Shown: positions 1 to 5,382 of the stretch, in pieces
How positions within the stretch are numbered: position 1 is the stretch's first letter
How the letters are laid out: each line of letters starts with the position of its first letter
Assembly: GCA_029287335.1 (NCBI GenBank)
Contig: JARFRI010000041.1
Coordinates: 1-6,838, forward strand
Source of the DNA: Phycisphaera sp.
Lineage (GTDB): Bacteria > Planctomycetota > Phycisphaerae > Phycisphaerales > Phycisphaeraceae
Length of the DNA: 6,838 nucleotides
Direction: 5' to 3'
Program-made: the position numbers and the translations under genes
Notes under the pieces: generated by a model
Databases searched by the model: none
Told to the model about the DNA's origin: nothing
The model's input: only the letters and a program-made list of their open reading frames with translations

Positions 1-285
1 CTGGGGGAAGTGCTGGACCTGTCTTCCTGTGGAGCACTCATCATCAAGCGACGATTACGACGTGTGCCCAGCAGCGAAACGTTTACGATCCACATCAGGT
101 ACGAAGAGATCAAGGCCGTCGTCGCAGCGCGCGTCGTGCGGCAGATTAAAAAACGTGGCATCGGCACCCTCGTCGCGATCGAGTTTGTGGATATGACTGA
201 GGATCAACGTGAAGCCGTCAAGGAGATCGTTCGCAACAGCCGAAGCTGGCGTTTGTTCGATTTGACAGGCTCTGAAGCCGCCTGA
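1..285 (+). CDS. PilZ domain protein, 3' part (5' end outside window)
   Basis: The reading frame is open from base 1 to the TGA at 283-285, so the start lies upstream of the window; the GTG at 10 falls inside the domain and is not a credible start. About 94 residues are visible. The stretch DLSSCG (bases 16-33) matches the D/NxSxxG motif of PilZ domains, which bind cyclic di-GMP. After it comes the alternating beta-strand pattern of the PilZ barrel (FTIHIRY, then AARVVRQIKKRGIGTLVAIEF) and a C-terminal helix (TEDQREAVKEIV), as is usual for the family. The other binding motif, RxxxR, would lie upstream and cannot be checked. PilZ proteins typically pass c-di-GMP signals to motility, pili or exopolysaccharide. 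Inference: with a pilus operon close by, a role in surface behaviour is possible, but hslU lies between them on the other strand, so they are not one operon. The family call is fairly secure; the target is unknown. Confidence 0.72.
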   Translation: MGEVLDLSSCGALIIKRRLRRVPSSETFTIHIRYEEIKAVVAARVVRQIKKRGIGTLVAIEFVDMTEDQREAVKEIVRNSRSWRLFDLTGSEAA

Positions 286-300
286 TCCGTATCCACTTTG

Positions 301-325
301 CGTTGCCGCATTCACCGGCACAACG
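301..325. terminator. Possible bidirectional terminator hairpin between convergent genes
   Basis: The gap between the PilZ stop (285) and the hslU stop (327) contains CGTTG-CCG at 301-308 and CGG-CA-CAACG at 316-325. These can pair as an 8-bp stem with a 2-base bulge and a 7-base loop; an alternative 5-bp stem is TGCCG/CGGCA. The position, directly after hslU and 16 bases after the PilZ gene, suits a shared terminator. There is no run of T on either side, so it is not a classic intrinsic terminator and may be chance. Confidence 0.3.
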
Positions 326-326
326 C

Positions 327-1739
327 TTACAACACGAAATTCGAGAGATCGACATCTTCAACGATCGCGCCGACACGTTCATTGACGAAGCCGGCGGTGA
401 CAGTGAAGTCTTTATCGCCATTGGCGACGCGCTCCGGCGCATCAAAGTTCACTTCCTCGAACACCTTCTCAACAATTGTCATCAGCCGTCTGGCGCCGAT
501 GTTTTCCAATTGCAAGTTGGCCTGCGCGGCGAGTTGTGCCATCGCCTGGACCGACTCAGGTTCGAAGACAACGTCCAGACCCTCGACGCCGAGCAATGCC
601 TGCTGCTGCATTGTCAATGCGCCCTTGGGCTCGGTCAAGATGCGGACGAAATCGTCTTTAGTTAATGGATGAAGCTCGACACGGATGGGGAATCGCCCCT
701 GCAACTCTGGCATCAGGTCACTGACTTTTGCAAAGTGGAAAGCCCCCGCCGCAATGAAGAGGATGTGGTCCGTATGGATGATGCCGTGTCGGGTGTTGAC
801 CGCGGAGCCTTCAACGATCGGCAACAAGTCACGCTGCACACCCTGCCGCGAGACATCCGGCGAGCCCTTGCCTCCGCCCGAGCCTTCGGGGGTGGCGATC
901 TTATCAATCTCATCGAGGAATACGATCCCGGACTGCTCGGTGCGCTCGATCGCCTCGCTGACGATCTTATCCTCGTCCAGTAGTTTCTCCGTCTCTTGCT
1001 CGATGAGGATGCGCTTCGCGTCGGATACTTTGAGACGCTTACGCTTGTTCTTCTCGGGTATGAGTTTCTCGAACATGTCGGACATGGACGGGTCCATCTG
1101 ATCCAGGCCCATGTTCGCGAACATGACCGACGTCTGCGGACGGCTGGTCAGTGTCAACTCGACTTCCTTGTCATCCATTGTGCCGGCCTCGACCTGCTCG
1201 CGGATACGCTGACGCAGGCGGTCACGCGCTTCGGTCGATTCGTCGGCGCTGACCCACCCGCCAGGGGGCGATTCGGCATCGGGGCCGCGCTCACTGGGGC
1301 GTGGGCTGGTCGCGGTGGGGCCGGGCTCGGGAAGGAGCAGTTGCACGAGCCGATCCATCGCGAGTTGCTCGGCCTTCTCCTTGACGACAGTGGCTTGCTC
1401 GGCACGGATCGTAGAGATGCCCTGGTCCAGCAGGTCGCGGATCATGGACTCGACGTCCCGGCCGTGGTAGCCGACCTCGGTGAACTTACTTGCCTCGACC
1501 TTGATGAAGGGGGCGCCGGTGAGCTTGGCCAGGCGTCTAGCGATCTCGGTCTTGCCACAGCCGGTAGGCCCGGCCATAACGATGTTCTTTGGGTAGACCT
1601 CCGCGGCGATCTCCGGTTCGAGGCGTTGGCGACGCCAGCGATTGCGGATGGCGACAGCCACGGCGCGTTTGGCGTCGTGCTGCCCGATGATGTGCTTGTC
1701 CAGCGCCTCAACGATTTGCTTGGGGGTGAGTTCTTGCAT
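327..1739 (-). CDS. hslU: ATP-dependent protease ATPase subunit HslU (ClpY)
   Basis: AAA+ unfoldase of the cytoplasmic HslUV protease: it unfolds substrates with ATP and threads them into the HslV peptidase. In the 470-residue version: N-terminal LTPKQIVEALDKHIIGQ, Walker A GPTGCGKT at 57-64, pore loop GYHG at 90-93, an I-domain at about 110-240, Walker B VFLDEID at 273-279, the SPDVSRQGVQRDLLP block, the arginine-finger segment ELQGRFP near 349, sensor-2 GARRL at 415-419, and the C-terminal tail DLSNFVL that docks into HslV. The frame can extend to a GTG at 1781 (484 aa), but the ATG at 1739 gives the family's usual N-terminus and puts the pore tyrosine at 91, as in E. coli. An AGGA lies 11-12 bases before it; the ATG at 1751 is another option. 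It is longer than E. coli HslU (443 aa), mainly through a Pro/Ser/Gly-rich stretch in the I-domain at about 141-168. The pore motif is GYHG, not the common GYVG. No hslV lies next to it in the window. Identity is secure. Confidence 0.97.
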   Translation of the reverse strand: MQELTPKQIVEALDKHIIGQHDAKRAVAVAIRNRWRRQRLEPEIAAEVYPKNIVMAGPTGCGKTEIARRLAKLTGAPFIKVEASKFTEVGYHGRDVESMIRDLLDQGISTIRAEQATVVKEKAEQLAMDRLVQLLLPEPGPTATSPRPSERGPDAESPPGGWVSADESTEARDRLRQRIREQVEAGTMDDKEVELTLTSRPQTSVMFANMGLDQMDPSMSDMFEKLIPEKNKRKRLKVSDAKRILIEQETEKLLDEDKIVSEAIERTEQSGIVFLDEIDKIATPEGSGGGKGSPDVSRQGVQRDLLPIVEGSAVNTRHGIIHTDHILFIAAGAFHFAKVSDLMPELQGRFPIRVELHPLTKDDFVRILTEPKGALTMQQQALLGVEGLDVVFEPESVQAMAQLAAQANLQLENIGARRLMTIVEKVFEEVNFDAPERVANGDKDFTVTAGFVNERVGAIVEDVDLSNFVL

Positions 1740-1989
1740 GCGTCGAGGCATCCTACCCGGGTTCAAGACGCCGCGCGTCACAATTTTGAGCCAGGTTTAG
1801 CCTGCATAACCGGCACAACCGAACCATCCGCACTTCGTCTTTCGCTTTCTAACACCCACGCGGGCTGTATCAGCCAGCGAAGCAGGGACAACCCTAAACC
1901 CGCCTGTACCGATCGTCGATGAAACCATCAGCGGTGGCCGACTTTCGGGGCGGGCCGCATTTGGCGACCCCACGGAGGCGGACACCAGC
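1740..1989. other. Divergent intergenic spacer between hslU and pilM
   Basis: This 250-base region separates the hslU start from the pilM start and must carry upstream signals for both genes. I saw no clear sigma-70 -35/-10 pair and no sigma-54 GG-N10-GC site on either strand. A small perfect hairpin (GGCTG, loop TAT, CAGCC) lies at 1863-1875, and the pilM ribosome binding site is at its right end. If hslU actually starts at the GTG at 1781, the spacer is 208 bases. No supported small gene is present. Confidence 0.5.
1974..1978 (+). promoter_or_regulatory. Ribosome binding site of pilM
   Basis: GGAGG lies 11 bases before the ATG at 1990. It favours this start over the second in-frame ATG at 2002, which would be 23 bases from the site. 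Confidence 0.7.
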
Positions 1990-3171
1990 ATGGCATTTGG
2001 TATGAACAAATCGCGCCTCTCGCCCATCGCGATCGACTTCGGTGTCGACACGATGAAGATGCTGCAGGTCTCCAGCGGTGAAACGACGCAGTTGATCGGT
2101 GCCGCCGCGTTGGCTGTTCCAGAAAATGCCCGCAAAGACAGCGCGGCGCGATACACCTTCCTAGGCGATGCCGTCAAGGAACTGATCCGTCAGCAGCCCT
2201 TTAAGGGCCGGCGTGTCATGTGTTCAATCCCTGCATTCCAGACCTTTGTTGCGACCTTTGAGTTGCCCTGTAGTGAAAACGACAATATCGACCAGCAAGT
2301 CAACCTTCACCTTCAGACCACGATGTCGATGGACCCCTCACGGATGGTCATCCGCAATCACCGCGTGGGCTCGGTGATCCGTGAGGGTGTGAATCGGCAG
2401 CGCGTGATCTGTGTCGCCGCAAAACGTGGGGTCGTCATGCGCTACTTGGAGATCGCGGCGGCCGCGAAGCTTGAGGTGGTTGGGATGCACAGCCAGCCGG
2501 ATTGTGTCGCCAAGTGTTTCTCAGAGTTGTACAACCGTCGTGATGCCGATAGGACCGAGGCCCGCTGCTTCGTTGATATCGGCGCGGCTTCGACCAAGTT
2601 GGTCATCATCCGAGACAAAGAAATCCTGCTGGCACGAAACATCGCGATGTCAGGAGATGAACTCACCCATCGCCACGCCCGTGATCATCAGATGCCCTTT
2701 GCCGAGGCCCGACTCGCGCGTCTCCGTGAAGCCGCCAACCCACTTGCTGCCAATCCGTTCGGCGTTGGGACCAAAGCCAAGTCAGACCCAGGCGTTGCTT
2801 TGCTTGATGATCCAATGGACGAAGGGTCCGACCGACGCAATTCCAGCCTTAATGCTGAAGTGGATCAGCCTGAACCACTAGACGAAGTACTCGACAAGCT
2901 AGTCGATGGCATCCGGATGTCGATCCGGTATCACGACTCGGTCTGTCCGGAGCAGACCGTCCAGCGTGTTGTACTGCTTGGTGGCGAGGCGATGCACCAA
3001 GGCGTTGCGCAGTCAGTCGCGCAGAACCTGGGGCTACCTACTTTTGTTGGCGACCCGATGGCACGCGTCATGCGCACCCCGGGCCTAACGCCCCTGAATA
3101 TCGATGTAAATCATGCCCAACCCGGTTGGGCCGTACCGCTAGGCCTGTGCCTGAGCGAAGCGAACCTTTGA
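1990..3171 (+). CDS. pilM: Type IV pilus assembly protein PilM (actin-like ATPase)
   Basis: Cytoplasmic FtsA/actin-fold protein that binds ATP and the N-terminal tail of PilN, linking the inner-membrane platform to the motor. The 393-residue product shows phosphate-1 IAIDFGVDTMKML at 13-25, the segment GRRVMCSIPAFQTFVATFELP at about 73-93 (equivalent to the conserved V-x-x-SIPG-x-x-x-F-x-R region), phosphate-2 CFVDIGAASTKLVII at 193-207, adenosine motif VVLLGGEA at 327-334, and a closing GWAVPLGLCL typical of the family. Residues about 247-297 form a polar, acidic, low-complexity stretch (ANPLAANPFGVG through DQPEPLDEV) not expected in compact PilM proteins. P. aeruginosa PilM is about 354 residues, so the extra length largely sits here. 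The first loop reads GVDTMK where classical PilM has GSSSIK, so it is a divergent member. It is the first gene of the rightward operon, and the next gene begins 26 bases later. ATP binding is likely but not proven. Confidence 0.9.
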   Translation: MAFGMNKSRLSPIAIDFGVDTMKMLQVSSGETTQLIGAAALAVPENARKDSAARYTFLGDAVKELIRQQPFKGRRVMCSIPAFQTFVATFELPCSENDNIDQQVNLHLQTTMSMDPSRMVIRNHRVGSVIREGVNRQRVICVAAKRGVVMRYLEIAAAAKLEVVGMHSQPDCVAKCFSELYNRRDADRTEARCFVDIGAASTKLVIIRDKEILLARNIAMSGDELTHRHARDHQMPFAEARLARLREAANPLAANPFGVGTKAKSDPGVALLDDPMDEGSDRRNSSLNAEVDQPEPLDEVLDKLVDGIRMSIRYHDSVCPEQTVQRVVLLGGEAMHQGVAQSVAQNLGLPTFVGDPMARVMRTPGLTPLNIDVNHAQPGWAVPLGLCLSEANL

Positions 3172-3197
3172 TCGGCATACGCCGGTGGAGACGAGAT

Positions 3198-3983
3198 ATG
3201 GCTACCCAAAACAGCTTCCTTCCTGAAGACTATCTGGATCGCAAGATCGCTCGACGGACCAACCTGATCTGTGTCGGGTTGTTTCTTGTCATGATCGCAG
3301 CGATTGGTGCGGCGTTCTATGTGCAGAATCGTCAGGACCAAGGCACCCGCGGTGAACTGGTCAAGGTCAACAACGCCTTCACCCTGCGTGCCGAGCAATT
3401 GCGCCAGATCAAGGAACTGCAAGACCGCCAGCAGCAGATGATCGATAAGGCCAAAGTTGTCCGACAACTCGTTGAGCGTGTGCCACGGTCGATCATCCTC
3501 GCGGAGATGGTGAATAACATGCCGCCAGCCCTGTCGCTCCTCGAATTCGACTTGGAAACCAAGGCTACGCCCGCCGCTCGCAACCTAACTGCAATTGATC
3601 GTGCGAAGGCGAAGCAGGATAAGGATAAGGCCAAGGAAGCCGGTAAAGTCGAGATCGTACCGCGGCAGGTCTTTGTCAATATCGAAGGCATTGCCAAACT
3701 CGAAAAGCAGATCACCGAGTTCATGGGCAACCTCACTCACCACCCACTGTTCTTAGACGTCGGCCTGGAGTTCATCGAGCAAGATACGGTCGAGAAGACC
3801 GATCTGTTCCGGTTCCGCATCACGATGGAGCTGAACCAGTCGGTCCTGATCGAGCGATCCGCGCCTGAAGATCTCAAGCGTGACATCATCCAAGACCCAC
3901 TCGCCGATAGCATCCAGATCAATCCGCAGGGTGAACTGAAACCTGCTACTGGCGTTGCGAACACCGAAACAAACACCGACTAA
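3198..3983 (+). CDS. pilN: PilN-like inner-membrane pilus assembly protein
   Basis: Single-pass protein of 261 residues in the PilN position. The cytoplasmic tail contains NSFLPEDY at 5-12, which resembles the (I)NLLP tail that PilN uses to bind PilM. A basic patch RKIARR (15-20) precedes a membrane span at about 22-42, giving N-in/C-out topology. A coiled-coil-like helix follows (about 52-95, rich in Q, K, E and L), then an alpha/beta domain with a lysine-rich insert at 135-150 (RAKAKQDKDKAKEAGK) and the strands VPRQVFVNIEG and FLDVGLEFIEQ. The Pro-rich tail after 220 looks disordered. The ATG at 3198 has GGAG 7 bases upstream; the longer frame from 3126 would overlap pilM and add no family sequence. 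Canonical PilN is about 190-200 residues, so this one is longer. Known PilN pairs with PilO, encoded next. Sequence similarity alone is weak; the call rests on topology, tail motif and gene order. Confidence 0.8.
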   Translation: MATQNSFLPEDYLDRKIARRTNLICVGLFLVMIAAIGAAFYVQNRQDQGTRGELVKVNNAFTLRAEQLRQIKELQDRQQQMIDKAKVVRQLVERVPRSIILAEMVNNMPPALSLLEFDLETKATPAARNLTAIDRAKAKQDKDKAKEAGKVEIVPRQVFVNIEGIAKLEKQITEFMGNLTHHPLFLDVGLEFIEQDTVEKTDLFRFRITMELNQSVLIERSAPEDLKRDIIQDPLADSIQINPQGELKPATGVANTETNTD

Positions 3984-4014
3984 ACCCCGTCGCACGACGG
4001 CACGGAGAGAACCC

Positions 4015-4578
4015 ATGCGATTTGGACTACGAGAACTGATCTTTTTAATGGTTTTGCTGGCCATGCCTGGCGCAGCGTATTTCTTCGTCTTCCAGCCGAA
4101 GAACCAACTGCAGCAGGATGCGCGAGCCGAGATTGTCGCCAAGAAGGCCAAGCTCACCGCTTTGGATAAAGCGACCGAGCAGTTTATCAATCTCGATGAA
4201 GAAATCGTTCGGCTTAAGAGCGCAATCGAGATGATTGAGCAGAAGCTGCCTGATGATCGCGAGACGTATGTGGTCGTCAACCGCGTTGCTGACCTGGCAC
4301 GGAGCCACAAGTTGAAGGTTGAGACGATCAAGCCGGACAAAGTCGTCGCGGCTGGGCCATATGCTTCGGAACTCCCGATCCGGATGGAGATCAAAGGCGG
4401 TTTTGAAGGGTTCTACCGCTTCATGCTGGAACTCGAGCGGATGCCTCGGATCACGCAGATGCCGCTGATGAACTTGGAGCGTTCTTCGGATAAGAAAGAC
4501 CCCGAGGGCACGATGAAAGCCAAGATGACCTTGAGCATCTTCTTTGAGAGCACCGCTTCCAAAGCGGGGACGAACTAA
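4015..4578 (+). CDS. pilO: Type IV pilus inner-membrane protein PilO
   Basis: 187-residue bitopic protein that forms a heterodimer with PilN in the periplasm and helps align the inner-membrane platform with PilP and the secretin. A membrane span lies at about 7-26 (ELIFLMVLLAMPGAAYFFVF), followed by a coiled coil at about 30-77 (heptads rich in A, K, E, L). The C-terminal ferredoxin-like PilO domain runs from about 78 to 178, with LPDDRETYVVVNRVADLAR and then SELPIRMEIKGGFEGFYRFMLELERMPRI, close to the family pattern (QPI-x-L-x-L-x-G-x-Y-x-x-L-x-x-F, then LPRI-x-x). Length is close to usual PilO. The ATG at 4015 is preceded by GGAGAGA at 4004-4010; an upstream in-frame GTG/ATG extension would overlap the pilN-like gene. 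The gap from that gene's stop is 31 bases. This is the second most recognisable pilus gene here, after pilM. Confidence 0.87.
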   Translation: MRFGLRELIFLMVLLAMPGAAYFFVFQPKNQLQQDARAEIVAKKAKLTALDKATEQFINLDEEIVRLKSAIEMIEQKLPDDRETYVVVNRVADLARSHKLKVETIKPDKVVAAGPYASELPIRMEIKGGFEGFYRFMLELERMPRITQMPLMNLERSSDKKDPEGTMKAKMTLSIFFESTASKAGTN

Positions 4579-4615
4579 GCCATCCCACGCAAGATTCAGG
4601 CGACAGGAGACACAG

Positions 4616-5344
4616 ATGACAAGCTATAACGATGAAAATGAAGATTTCCTCAGCGAGCAAGCTGATGACGCCGGGATGAACACCATGGCCGTGCTCAGCA
4701 CGCTTGGCGGAAGCGGTGGTGAAGAAACGATGGCCGAGGGCGAGCCTCTGGGCCTTGACCCTGACGGTGGCAAGGCCAAACTCTCGGGCAGTTCGCTTGC
4801 TGTCGGTGTGGTTGTTGTACTCGGCGCGGTGACGCTACTGGGCATGAAGCTGACACTCGGCGCGTTGAGCGGTGGCGCGGGCCCTTCTGAAGCGATGGCC
4901 GAGATCGACAGCTTCATCGCCAAACAAAGCGCCGCACAGCAAGTTGGCCACGACGGACCGATCAAGGCCCCAGACGAAGAGAGCCAGCAGGTCCTTGAGG
5001 AACTCAAGCAGAACCCTACGGATCACCAAGTGCCCGCAGAAGAAGTCGAGACCAATCCTTTTGACATCAGCAACATCGTGACACGAGCAACGGTTCCTAA
5101 TCAGACAGGTAATGACCCCAGCGCTGATCCGCGTGAGGTCGCGGTGTCACGGGCGAGAACTTTGGCGGGTAAGCTCCAGGTCGATGGTATCTCCGGGCAG
5201 ATCGTCTTTATTGATGGCAAGGACTACCGGATCGGCGACACCATCGGTGACGGCACCTTTGAACTCGCCGCGATCGATGGGCTGACCTGCATCATCCGTA
5301 CCACCGACGAGCACCGCATCGCGCTGCGGCTTCGCTATCGCTAA
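4616..5344 (+). CDS. Membrane-anchored PilP/GspC-like protein with C-terminal HR domain
   Basis: 242-residue protein in the PilP position. It begins with an acidic, low-complexity cytoplasmic segment (1-57), has one membrane span at about 59-84 (LAVGVVVVLGAVTLLGMKLTLGAL), a long polar Glu/Gln/Pro-rich linker that contains NPF at 147-149, and a small beta-rich domain at about 181-242. In that domain, IDGKDYRIGDTIGDG matches the G-x-x-Y-x-x-GD-x-I pattern of the HR domain shared by GspC and PilP, which contacts the N0 domain of the secretin in the periplasm. There is no N-terminal lipobox, unlike classical PilP lipoproteins, so the anchor is GspC-like. The ATG at 4616 has AGGAGA at 4605-4610. 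The 37-base gap after pilO and 38-base gap before the ATPase place it in the operon. Family membership rests on a short domain and gene order; the exact role (linker to secretin) is inferred. Confidence 0.65.
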   Translation: MTSYNDENEDFLSEQADDAGMNTMAVLSTLGGSGGEETMAEGEPLGLDPDGGKAKLSGSSLAVGVVVVLGAVTLLGMKLTLGALSGGAGPSEAMAEIDSFIAKQSAAQQVGHDGPIKAPDEESQQVLEELKQNPTDHQVPAEEVETNPFDISNIVTRATVPNQTGNDPSADPREVAVSRARTLAGKLQVDGISGQIVFIDGKDYRIGDTIGDGTFELAAIDGLTCIIRTTDEHRIALRLRYR

Positions 5345-5368
5345 TCACGACGAACAACGGCAACGGCC

Positions 5369-5373
5369 GGAGG
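5369..5373 (+). promoter_or_regulatory. Ribosome binding site that selects a TTG start
   Basis: GGAGG at 5369-5373 lies 9 bases before the TTG at 5383. No ATG or GTG lies in frame near this site; the first in-frame ATG is at 5461, without a comparable site. This makes the TTG the best start for the ATPase gene. Confidence 0.72.
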
Positions 5374-5382
5374 CAACCAGGT

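Noticed and set aside
1740..1781. GTG start at 1781 for hslU
   Set aside because: The added 14 residues are not part of the HslU family and no ribosome binding site precedes the GTG. The ATG at 1739 fits the family's N-terminus and numbering.
314..1819. An 11-base direct repeat (ACCGGCACAAC) on both sides of hslU, at 314-324 and 1809-1819
   Set aside because: Several repeats of this length are expected by chance in a window of this size, and there are no other signs of an insertion.
996..1922. A 308-codon open frame on the plus strand, antisense to hslU
   Set aside because: It lies across the well-supported hslU gene, its translation has no recognisable domain and looks like the mirror of GC-rich codon use. 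It is a shadow frame.
3126..3197. Longer start for the pilN-like gene
   Set aside because: The extension overlaps the end of pilM, while the ATG at 3198 has a well-spaced GGAG and gives a normal PilN-like tail.
3753..4394. A 213-codon open frame on the minus strand across the pilN-like and pilO genes
   Set aside because: It spans two supported genes and their gap, with a Ser/Arg-rich translation typical of an antisense shadow.
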